Part shown: one piece after another, positions 1 through 7,108 of the stretch | Layout: each line of letters opens with the position of its first letter | Position numbering within the stretch: position 1 is the stretch's first letter | Origin: Betaproteobacteria bacterium | GTDB taxonomy: Bacteria; Pseudomonadota; Gammaproteobacteria; Burkholderiales; SG8-39 | NCBI GenBank assembly: GCA_016867955.1 | Contig: VGIE01000067.1 | Coordinates: forward strand, 1-9,227 | Length of the DNA: 9,227 nt | Direction of reading: 5' to 3' | The notes under the pieces: model-generated | What the model saw: only the letters and a program-made list of their open reading frames with translations | Told to the model about the DNA's origin: nothing | Databases searched by the model: none | Position numbers and translations under genes: made by a program

Positions 1-1
1 A

Positions 2-1372
2 ACGGCGCTCGCCTGTACGGTGTGGCGCGCGCTCGCTCCCGCAGCGGCGATCGCCGTGCTGATCGGGGTGCTGCAGGCCAGCCACGGCTTCGAACGTTCC
101 TTTCTCACAGAGTGCACGGGGCTTTCTATCAGTTGTCTGGCGGCAGCGCTCCTACTCAGTGGTTGGGAAAGTGGCGCCAAATCCCTGCGGCTGGGGGGTA
201 CTGCAGCGCTCAGTTGCGCATGGCTGGTCCGACCTGGTCCCCTCGGACTGCTTCTACTCCCCACCGCTTCAGAATGGCTGACGGCGCAGGACAGGCGCTG
301 GCGCCACGGAGTAATGCTCTTGGCGGTGGTCGGCACCATACTGATCGCCGGGAAGGGGCTGTTCAGGGTTGTTGCCGCGCCGAATGCGGTGGAGAACGCC
401 AATGCTGCACCCACCGTGTACGGCCTCGCAGCTGGAATGAGCTGGAGCGAGGCGTACATGGACTTCGTTGAGCGGCGTCCCGAATCGAAGTCGATGTCGC
501 TCGCCGACAGCACTGCGCTCATGTACCAGGAGGCGTGGCGGCGCTTTCGGGAGGACCCCTGGCCCTGCGGAACGAAGCTAGCCAGCGACCTCTGGAATGG
601 TTTCGAGACGTCCGTGGTTGGACTTCCATGGCGGCTCTGGGTTCGGCCGGTATGGCCCGGGGTGTCCGAAAGCAGCGCCGTGTCACACGTGTTCGGCTAC
701 GGACTCCTTGGAATAGCTGCAATCGCCGCACTGACCAGACGGTTCCGCGTCGGGCCAGTCGCCATGGGTCTCGGCGTCGCAGTAGCCGCGTCAATCGCCA
801 GCCTCCCGTTCATCTGGGGCGACGGGCATATGCGAGGCACCATGATGGCGCTTCCATTCGTCTTGTGCTTTTTCGCGGTACCCCTTGCTATTTTGCGGAG
901 GACGGTCGGCAATGGTGTGACCATTCCTGAGGCGAGCTATCGAATGCCGCAGATATTTGCAGTCGCCTTGCTGGCTGCCTTTGGACTGACTGGCATCGCC
1001 GCGTTTGCGCATGCCAGTTCCACGACGCACCAACGGCTTCCGATCCAGGTCGATCTCGACCGCGACCCGAGCGTTGTGCTGACCGATGTCTGGAGAGATC
1101 ACGGAGTGTGGGGCGCTGCTGCCGTTCCGGTGACGCTCGCTGTCTCGAATCTTCAGATCACCTCCAGCAAGGCGGACGGGCTGGATGCATTCGTCGGCAC
1201 GCTGAGGCCGGGCACGGCCTTGGTGCTCGCCGCCAAGGTGGAATCGGCCTCGCAGTGGATCGTTGTGGAGGGACTGGGCGATCGACGGACAGGGAGACTC
1301 GAGATCGAGGAGACGGAATCGACGTCCAACCAATACTTCCTGAAGGCCAGCAAGTGGCACTGGCTGGACTGA
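2..1372 (+). CDS. Polytopic membrane protein, GT-C glycosyltransferase-like, 5'-partial
   Basis: The reading frame is open to the left edge (codons for T-A-L-A-C-T precede the GTG at 20), so this is the C-terminal part of a longer protein and GTG 20 is probably internal. Counting from GTG 20, hydrophobic segments lie near residues 4-20, 32-49, 56-81, 94-118, 225-238, 246-268, 272-292 and 311-333. Between them is a polar loop (119-222) with a YQEAWRRFREDP segment, like the alternating aromatic/basic 'P-x-x-x-L' stretch seen before the last helices of ArnT/PMT-like (GT39-type) transferases. A WGDGHMRG...P segment precedes a late helix, also typical of that group. About 115 residues after the last helix are soluble and I do not recognise them. 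The catalytic N-terminal loop that would settle the family is outside the window. It could instead be another polysaccharide membrane protein. Inferred role: transfer of a sugar from a polyprenyl-phosphate carrier at the outer face of the inner membrane. Confidence 0.6.
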   Translation, partial: TALACTVWRALAPAAAIAVLIGVLQASHGFERSFLTECTGLSISCLAAALLLSGWESGAKSLRLGGTAALSCAWLVRPGPLGLLLLPTASEWLTAQDRRWRHGVMLLAVVGTILIAGKGLFRVVAAPNAVENANAAPTVYGLAAGMSWSEAYMDFVERRPESKSMSLADSTALMYQEAWRRFREDPWPCGTKLASDLWNGFETSVVGLPWRLWVRPVWPGVSESSAVSHVFGYGLLGIAAIAALTRRFRVGPVAMGLGVAVAASIASLPFIWGDGHMRGTMMALPFVLCFFAVPLAILRRTVGNGVTIPEASYRMPQIFAVALLAAFGLTGIAAFAHASSTTHQRLPIQVDLDRDPSVVLTDVWRDHGVWGAAAVPVTLAVSNLQITSSKADGLDAFVGTLRPGTALVLAAKVESASQWIVVEGLGDRRTGRLEIEETESTSNQYFLKASKWHWLD

Positions 1373-1513
1373 ACCGATGCGCGCGCCCTGAGCGGTGCAA
1401 ATACAGCCGGGCCATGGTTTCCTGACGACGAGGGAGCGCTGAACTAGCACCCCCCCCTCGAAACGTTAGTCGGAGCGACGAAGTGCTCGACCCAAACTGC
1501 CTTTCGCGATGTG

Positions 1514-2029
1514 TCAGGGTCTGCGCGCCTGCCTGAACTGCCCGCCCGAAGTCGCGCGGATCTCCACCTCGGCGGCGGGCGGCGGGGCGCTTGAATCGGC
1601 GCGCGCGACTGCGTTGGTCGGGTTGCTTTCGGACGATGCAGTCGCGGCGCTTGGTTCTGCGCCCAAGCAACCGATCGTGTCGCGGATGCTGTTGGCAACC
1701 TGCCAGCGATTGAGGCGGCGCACGAGCGGCACCTCGCGGCGTGTGGGTGGCACGGCGGCATCGATCGCCGCGATCATCGCGGCGTACTCGGCAGCGCACA
1801 GTCGCTCGGTTTCCTCGATCGGCGGCATGTCCTGCCGCACCAAGCGCGCGCGGACCGCACGCAGCGCCGTCGGCTGCGCACCATCGAGCAACACGTTCAG
1901 GTCAAAGCCCCCCTTTCCGCGCACGCCATCGTGGCAGTCGAGGCAGTGGGTGTGGAGGCTCGATGCGAGCGCAGGCGGTGTGGGTTGGGAGTCCGCGGGA
2001 CTCGCAGTAATCGCATTGGCGGCACTGCA
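1514..2029 (-). pseudogene. Decayed fragment of a planctomycete-type cytochrome c / DUF1587 protein
   Basis: Read on the minus strand after a TGA at 2032-2030, this frame gives HCLDCHDG (CxxCH haem motif, codons at 1945-1931), then KGGFDL, then RLVRQDMPP, and then RLNRW (1717-1703) followed by ANSIRDTIG (ending near 1670). That order matches the start of the large DUF1587/DUF1592 proteins (cytochrome-like segment, then DUF1587) found in many Planctomycetes and Verrucomicrobia. Full members are many hundreds of residues long. Here homology stops after IRDTIG, and the remaining 52 or so residues to the TGA at 1516-1514 show no family motif. There is no ATG, GTG or TTG in frame before the haem motif, and no signal peptide although such proteins are normally exported. 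I infer a truncated, inactive remnant with both ends lost. The frame continues upstream of the stop to an ATG at 2092-2090, but those 20 residues do not look like a signal peptide. The plus-strand frame opposite it is a shadow. Confidence 0.7.
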
Positions 2030-2032
2030 TCA

Positions 2033-2534
2033 CGCCGAGTCGATCTCGCCCACCGAGCCGTCACTCAGAAGGCCAATTGTAGAGGTCTTCATAAACCACA
2101 GTTTCCAACAAGGGTGATGTTGCGAGGCTATCGGCCATTACCGACGAGCACTGGCTCACCTCGCCACCGGACCCCGGCTTGCGTCGCTTGAATCACGGCT
2201 CTTCAAGAAGCCATCGCCGATGCGCACCATCGTTTTGCGTTCGATGGGCGTGACGGCGCGAACATCCCTGATGAGTCTGGTGTGCCTGCGACTCACACAC
2301 GGTGGCGCGCGAATTCATAACGAGGCTGCTCGATGGGCCTGAGGCCATGCGCGCCACATTCGAACCCACCCGAGAACGAACCGACTGATGCAATCCGTCG
2401 CTCAAGTAGTCTCGCCTGCCTGAGCAAAGATGTAGAATTATGTCCAGAGATGTGCCATCCCGCACTTCGTGTAGGCAATCAAGTGGTAACTGTTCGACTG
2501 ACCCGCCCCCTTCCGTAGCGAAGAGCAGGTCCGA
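2033..2534. other. Unassigned region of about 0.5 kb, no recognisable gene
   Basis: This stretch has visibly lower GC (close to 50 percent around 2400-2460) than the genes on either side. Frames of 60-90 codons exist on both strands, such as 2193-2465 on the minus strand, but none has a convincing start, ribosome binding site or recognisable motif. The promoter for the downstream polymerase gene probably lies here. A TAGAAT at 2433-2438 could serve as a -10 box, but I see no matching -35. No terminator hairpin with a T-tract, no tRNA and no tandem repeat was seen. Confidence 0.5.
2524..2529 (+). promoter_or_regulatory. Ribosome binding site of the polymerase gene
   Basis: AGCAGG lies 8 nt before the ATG at 2538. 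It is one of the few purine-rich start contexts in this window and favours ATG 2538 over the TTG at 2535. Confidence 0.45.
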
Positions 2535-2537
2535 TTG

Positions 2538-3878
2538 ATGAACTATGTGCTGCTTTCAATCCTCAGCCTGTCGATGGCCACCATTTCGGCGTACTCCTGC
2601 TGGAGGGATGTGTCGCGAGGGCAATGCGGGTGGGGATTCGCAATGCGTGCCGCGTTTTTCTGCACGGTGCTTGCACCGCAGACGGCGCTCTACGCGCTTT
2701 TGCCCCACATGGACCTCCAAGCGCCGGGTATATATGGGTTCGTTGCGGAGGCTCTTGCCTGCGACCTGGCTACGCACTTGCGACTGACGCTTCTGACGCT
2801 TCTCTGCTGGTCGGGGATGGAGATCGCCTACAGAAGCGCCATGCCCAACGTACGGTGGAAGTTGCGGTCAGCTGATCCAGGGGATCTGCGGGCTTCGCAC
2901 GCCGAAAGAGTTGTCCTCGCGGCCTGCTGGTTGATGGCAGTGCTCTCGGTCGCGGTTCTCGCCGCACACACCCAATCGTCCTCGCTGATCGAATTGCCAG
3001 GTGAGGTCGCAGTCAACCTGAGAATGAACTGGAACGCAACGGACCGAGGGTTTCTACCTGCTATCGCTTTCTCCATCCTCGGAGCATTGGCGTGCCAAGC
3101 TGGATTCGGGATGTTCGCTGGTGCACGACCACGCTTCATGCAGCGTATCGTTGCAACCTGCATCGGGCTCCCTGCCTTGGCCGCCGCCGGTAGCCGCCGC
3201 GCGTTCATCATTCCTGTCGTCGTCTCACTTCTCACCTCACTTTCACATCGCGGCGTTCGAACCGCGGTGTCCCTAGGCATTCTCATCGGGCTACTCCTTG
3301 CGACCGTCATACCGTTCGGCCGAAGCGCGCTGCGGATGACGGCGGGACAGGACGCCTCCATCCGCAGCGAAATCGGGTCCGATTCACTGGTCGACCAGTG
3401 CGGATACGTCGCCGTCGAGTTGTCGATCAGCCAAATCGAGTCGCTCAGCACGATGTGGCGGTATGAGGGGCCACCACTCCTCGGCATCGATCATTGGACG
3501 GCTCTCGCTCGGCTCGTGGTGAAGGAATCGGTGTTCGGCATTCGGCTGCCGAGGGTTACGAGGCAGATGACCGAGATGCACACGGGTGATCCGGAAATGA
3601 ATGACGTACCCGCGGGATTTGTTGGTGCTGCGTGGGCAGACGCCGGCTGGCTCGGATTCCTGTTTCTGCCAGTGATGCTCGGAAGCGTCGCTGCCGTCTT
3701 CGACAGGTGGGCCATGAGTAGGCGATGGACTGAAGGCGGAACTTATTGCTGCTTCGCAGCCGGCTATCTTTTGTTCTTCCAGACGATGAACACCGGAACC
3801 CTAGACTACACCCTCGCGCCAGAGTCGATTCTGGTCGTCGGACTCTGCGCCTACGCCATGTCGCGCATGCCGCGATGA
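2538..3878 (+). CDS. O-antigen/oligosaccharide repeat-unit polymerase-like membrane protein (Wzy-like)
   Basis: This 446-residue, highly hydrophobic protein has about 10-11 predicted membrane segments (near residues 2-20, 36-55, 80-98, 125-143, 172-193, 203-217, 221-233, 242-260, 360-385, 402-417 and 427-442). GSRRAFIIP at 218-226 sits at a membrane boundary, and GFVGAAWADAGWLGFL at 360-375 resembles the 'P-x-G...G-x-x-G' segment near the C-terminal helices of O-antigen polymerases. A large hydrophilic loop (261-358) separates the two halves, as in Wzy/WaaL-type enzymes. Wzy proteins polymerise undecaprenyl-linked repeat units at the periplasmic face of the inner membrane. Sequence conservation in this family is poor, so the call rests on topology, length (Wzy is usually 380-470 residues), these motifs and the flippase and glycosyltransferase neighbours. 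An O-antigen ligase is the main alternative. I prefer ATG 2538 to the adjacent TTG 2535. The GT4 gene follows after 33 nt in what looks like one transcript. Confidence 0.68.
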   Translation: MNYVLLSILSLSMATISAYSCWRDVSRGQCGWGFAMRAAFFCTVLAPQTALYALLPHMDLQAPGIYGFVAEALACDLATHLRLTLLTLLCWSGMEIAYRSAMPNVRWKLRSADPGDLRASHAERVVLAACWLMAVLSVAVLAAHTQSSSLIELPGEVAVNLRMNWNATDRGFLPAIAFSILGALACQAGFGMFAGARPRFMQRIVATCIGLPALAAAGSRRAFIIPVVVSLLTSLSHRGVRTAVSLGILIGLLLATVIPFGRSALRMTAGQDASIRSEIGSDSLVDQCGYVAVELSISQIESLSTMWRYEGPPLLGIDHWTALARLVVKESVFGIRLPRVTRQMTEMHTGDPEMNDVPAGFVGAAWADAGWLGFLFLPVMLGSVAAVFDRWAMSRRWTEGGTYCCFAAGYLLFFQTMNTGTLDYTLAPESILVVGLCAYAMSRMPR

Positions 3879-3911
3879 AGGGCATCACCTCTACGAAACC
3901 CGCCCGAACGC

Positions 3912-5096
3912 ATGCAGCCAGAGCGAACATCACCCCCGACTAGCCCCGCCGGAACAGACTGGGACAACTCACGTGAGCGACCACGCAGCCGTCGAATTCT
4001 GTTCGCAGCGGGAGCAGTCCAGAGTGGAGGTGCGGAAGACCAGCTCTTTCAGCTGGCGACCGCCATGGCCGACCTTGGGCACGAGATGACGGTCGCGACG
4101 CTCGCGCCGCACGAGGTCGACGCACGCTTCAGCCTGCTGCCGCTCCGCGGGCCGCGGTCCGGAAACCTTGCCGCGAACGCCGTGGCGCTCGCATTTGCGG
4201 GCGCACGGCTCGCGGCGTTCATCCGGCGCACGAAGCCCGACGTCGTGATCACGTGGCTTGCCATCCCGACACTCATGGGTGCGGCAGCACTGGTGGGCAC
4301 GGGCATCCCCTGGATCGCGGCGATCCGGAACGCCGAGCCCGAGATGCTTCGATCTGTGCCGCCCGGCATCCTGCGCGTCCTGCTCCGCGCCGCGCTGTCA
4401 CGCGCGACGCTCGTGATCGCCAATAGCGGCGCCGGGATCCACGGGTACCGCGGGCTCGGCCTGCTGGCCCACGGCCGGACGTCCATCATCGGCAACTGCA
4501 CCGACACAAACCGCTTCCAGCTACCGTCGACGGAGCAGCGCGCGCGGGCCCGGGCGCGTTTCGGCATCGCGGCGGATGCGCCGGTCGTGGCGTACGTCGG
4601 GCGGGATGCTCAGGCGAAGAACCTCGAGCTGCTGGTGGCGACCCTCGCAGTGCTTCCGGCGCATGCACCCGGCGCGCACCTCATGGTGGTGGGGGTCCTC
4701 GCCGAACGCCTCGCCGCCATCGCCGCGTCCACGGGGAACACCTTGGCCGACTCGGTGCAAGTGCACGCACGCATGCAGGGCATCGAGGACGTCTACATGG
4801 CGGCCGACGTGTTGCTCCTGACGTCGCACCACGAGGGTTCGCCCAACGTGGTTCACGAGGCACGGGCGTGCGGCACGGCGATCGTCTCGACCGATTGCGG
4901 CGACGTGCGCGAGACCATGCTGCCGCAGGACCAGGTGGTGGCGTCGGAACCGGCGCACCTGGCCGCCGCCGTCGCGGAAGCGCTTGCATCACGCGGCCGG
5001 CCCCGCACCGCCCCGCAACCGATGTCGCCGGCGGACTGCGCGGGCCGGTGGCTCGATGCGATCGAGTCGATGTTGGATTCCCAGCCCCGATCCTAA
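3912..5096 (+). CDS. Glycosyltransferase family 4 (GT-B fold)
   Basis: This 394-residue protein has the full two-domain layout of a GT4 retaining transferase. The N-terminal domain begins RRILFAAGAVQSGGAEDQLF (27-46), where the GGAE loop is the usual first glycine-rich motif. The C-terminal domain carries VAYVGRDAQAKNLELL (226-241), with Arg231 and Lys236 in the usual donor-phosphate positions. It also has AADVLLLTSHHEGSPNVVHEA (297-317), whose E-x7-E pair is Glu308 and Glu316. Such enzymes add a sugar from a nucleotide donor to the lipid-linked glycan on the cytoplasmic side. The exact sugar cannot be read from the sequence. The first 26 residues are polar, proline/arginine-rich and outside the normal fold, and no ribosome binding site precedes ATG 3912, so the start is uncertain, although I see no better in-frame start before the first beta strand. 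GC is higher than in the polymerase gene upstream. It converges with asnB, leaving 7 nt between the stops. Confidence 0.9.
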   Translation: MQPERTSPPTSPAGTDWDNSRERPRSRRILFAAGAVQSGGAEDQLFQLATAMADLGHEMTVATLAPHEVDARFSLLPLRGPRSGNLAANAVALAFAGARLAAFIRRTKPDVVITWLAIPTLMGAAALVGTGIPWIAAIRNAEPEMLRSVPPGILRVLLRAALSRATLVIANSGAGIHGYRGLGLLAHGRTSIIGNCTDTNRFQLPSTEQRARARARFGIAADAPVVAYVGRDAQAKNLELLVATLAVLPAHAPGAHLMVVGVLAERLAAIAASTGNTLADSVQVHARMQGIEDVYMAADVLLLTSHHEGSPNVVHEARACGTAIVSTDCGDVRETMLPQDQVVASEPAHLAAAVAEALASRGRPRTAPQPMSPADCAGRWLDAIESMLDSQPRS

Positions 5097-5103
5097 CCCG
5101 CGG

Positions 5104-7062
5104 TCACTCCGAACGCCATCGCTCCGCCCACGCGGTGAGCGACGCGGCGGCCCACACCCGGGATTGTTCGGCATCGTGGCCCGCAAGCAGCGCCTGAACG
5201 GATGCCTGCACGGGTACCGGGTCGAGGATCCCATGGCACAGCAGCGTGGCAGGGCTGAGCAGGTCCTGCATCCACGGACGGAGCGGACCGCGAAGCCAGC
5301 GCGCGAGCGGGACGCCGAACCCCTTCTTGGGACGATCGACGACCTCGGGCGGGACGAGGCGGCGCGCCAGGTCCTGCAGCGCCACCTTGAGCCCGCGGCA
5401 GCCGATGCGAAGTTCGTCCGGAAGCGTCCATGCGAATTCGACGACCTCCGGGTCGAGGAATGGGCACCGCACCTCGAGGGATTCCGCCATCGATGCACGA
5501 TCCACCTTCACCAGGATGTCGCCATGCATGTAGGTCATGAAGTCGACGGCCATCATCCAGGCGCGCGGGCCGAGCGCCGCGAGGTCGAGGCCCGAATCGA
5601 GGATCTGGTCGGGACGCGCGTTCGCCGCTCCCTGCCCGGCGACCGGCGATCGGTGCCAGGTGCTGACCGTGCGCCGGTAGAAGTCGGCGAAGTGCGGGCT
5701 GGGGGCGATGTCGGCGATGTCCGAGGGCGACCGCAGCATTGCACGAAGCGGGCCGGGGTCCGACCGGTCGGACAGCCCGGTCACGCGGTCGGCCCAGACG
5801 ATGGCCGGGCCGACCGCCCGCAGTGCCGCCGCCGAGGCGAGGCGAAGGGGAAGCGGCATTCGCTCGAGCGATCGCCACCCGTCCAGCGCCTTGCGATAGC
5901 GGTCGTAACCGCCGAAAACCTCGTCGCCGCCGTCGCCGCTGAGCGCGACCGTGACGTGCAAGCGGGCGACCCGGCTCACCAAGTGCGTCGGGATCTGGCT
6001 TGAGTCGGAGAACGGTTCGTCGAACATCGTCGGCAGCGACGGCACCACCGCGAGCATGTCGGCGTCCGAGATGCGGTGGCACACGTGGTCGGTTCCGAGC
6101 GCCGCCGCCACGCGGTCGGCGTGGTGCGACTCGTCCAGGCCGGCGTCCTCGAACCCGATCGAGAAGGTACGGACCCTTCCCTGCGCCGCACGCACCATGA
6201 GCGCGCAGACGACCGAGCTGTCGACACCGCCGGAGAGGAAGGCGCCGACGGGCACTTCGGAGACGAGCCGCCGGCGGACGGCGGCCCCGAGGACCTGCTC
6301 GAAGCCATCCGCATCGGCGGAGCCGCCGCGCCGAGCCTCCGCGGTCCGCGTCGCCAACGCGCCGATCGACCAGTACGTGCGCGGGCTGGGGCAATTGCCG
6401 GGCACAACCGAATCGAGATCGAGCTCCACCATGCTGCCCTGCGGGAGCTTCAGGATCCCACGGCGGATCGACCACGGCGCCGGCACGTAGCCGTAGCGGA
6501 GCATCATCGCGGCGGCCTCCGGGTCGACTGGCGGCATCGGACCCAGTGCGGCCAGCGCCTTCATCTCGCTGGCGAACGCGAACACGCCGAAGGTCCATCC
6601 GAAGTAGAGGGGCTTCTTGCCAGCGCGGTCCGACGCGAGCCAGAGGCGACGCTCCTGCATGTCGATCGCGGCGATCGCGAACATACCCGACAGCCGGGCG
6701 ACGGTCCGCTCGAAGCCGTCCTGCGCGAAGCACTCGAGGACCACCTCGGTGTCAGAATGCCCGCGCCATGGGGTGGATCGGCGGGAATCGAGCTCCGCAC
6801 GCAGTGCCTCGAACCCGTAGATCTCGCCGTTGAAGGCGATCGCCAGGCGTCCGCACGCGCTGACCATCGGCTGGTGGCCGGCGTTCGAGAGATCGAGGAT
6901 CGCGAGGCGGCGGTGCGAGAGCCCCGCACGGAGACTGTCGTTCCACCAGACGCCGCCGTCATCGGGGCCGCGGTGGAGCAGCCGGTCGGCCATCGCACCA
7001 AGCGCCCGGTGCGGATCCCTAAGTCGTCCTGATTGGTCGACGAAACCAGCGATGCCACACAT
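5104..7062 (-). CDS. asnB: Asparagine synthase (glutamine-hydrolysing) family amidotransferase
   Basis: This 652-residue protein is complete. The start is fixed by MCGIAGF, because Cys2 must be the N-terminal nucleophile after Met removal. Longer reading is possible in frame to 7281 but has no family match. The glutaminase domain shows RGPDD (31-35), SHRRLAILD (49-57), FNGEIY (77-82, oxyanion Asn/Gly) and SDTEV (103-107). The synthetase domain has the pyrophosphate loop SGGVDSS (277-283), SGDGGDE (375-381), KVDRASM (519-525) and KKGFGVP (579-585). All catalytic positions I can check are present, so it should be active. The family makes asparagine from aspartate with ATP and glutamine nitrogen. 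Inside polysaccharide loci, paralogues are thought to amidate sugar carboxyl groups or other glycan components, and I infer that role here from context. Its 5' end faces the flippase gene across 46 nt, and its 3' end nearly abuts the GT4 gene. Confidence 0.95.
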   Translation of the reverse strand: MCGIAGFVDQSGRLRDPHRALGAMADRLLHRGPDDGGVWWNDSLRAGLSHRRLAILDLSNAGHQPMVSACGRLAIAFNGEIYGFEALRAELDSRRSTPWRGHSDTEVVLECFAQDGFERTVARLSGMFAIAAIDMQERRLWLASDRAGKKPLYFGWTFGVFAFASEMKALAALGPMPPVDPEAAAMMLRYGYVPAPWSIRRGILKLPQGSMVELDLDSVVPGNCPSPRTYWSIGALATRTAEARRGGSADADGFEQVLGAAVRRRLVSEVPVGAFLSGGVDSSVVCALMVRAAQGRVRTFSIGFEDAGLDESHHADRVAAALGTDHVCHRISDADMLAVVPSLPTMFDEPFSDSSQIPTHLVSRVARLHVTVALSGDGGDEVFGGYDRYRKALDGWRSLERMPLPLRLASAAALRAVGPAIVWADRVTGLSDRSDPGPLRAMLRSPSDIADIAPSPHFADFYRRTVSTWHRSPVAGQGAANARPDQILDSGLDLAALGPRAWMMAVDFMTYMHGDILVKVDRASMAESLEVRCPFLDPEVVEFAWTLPDELRIGCRGLKVALQDLARRLVPPEVVDRPKKGFGVPLARWLRGPLRPWMQDLLSPATLLCHGILDPVPVQASVQALLAGHDAEQSRVWAAASLTAWAERWRSE

Positions 7063-7068
7063 CAGCCA

Positions 7069-7074
7069 AGTATA
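7069..7074 (-). promoter_or_regulatory. Possible -10 box for asnB
   Basis: TATACT on the minus strand ends 6 nt before the asnB ATG. Transcription from it would begin at about the A of the start codon, giving a leaderless or nearly leaderless mRNA. No ribosome binding site is seen upstream of this ATG, which agrees. No good -35 hexamer is visible at 16-18 nt spacing, so the call is tentative. Confidence 0.3.
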
Positions 7075-7108
7075 TCCGCGGAACGCCACTACCATCGAAC
7101 ACCCCGCC

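Noticed and set aside
1450..1457. Run of eight C residues after the first gene, possible phase-variable tract
   Set aside because: It lies outside any supported gene or promoter, so slippage there has no visible consequence.
1509..2117. Long plus-strand frame opposite the DUF1587-type remnant
   Set aside because: It has no recognisable motif and the minus strand carries clear family motifs, so it is an antisense shadow in GC-rich DNA.
2433..2438. TAGAAT as a promoter -10 box for the polymerase gene
   Set aside because: There is no -35 element at proper spacing and it lies 100 nt before the start. Kept only as a remark.
2193..2465. A 90-codon minus-strand frame in the low-GC gap
   Set aside because: It has no recognisable motif and no ribosome binding site, and other frames of similar length overlap it.
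4984..6003. A 339-codon plus-strand frame overlapping the GT4 end and asnB
   Set aside because: It is arginine-rich, without motifs, and lies opposite well-conserved asnB codons.
5093..6733. A 546-codon minus-strand frame offset from asnB
   Set aside because: It is a frame shadow of asnB. The asnB frame carries all catalytic motifs in order.
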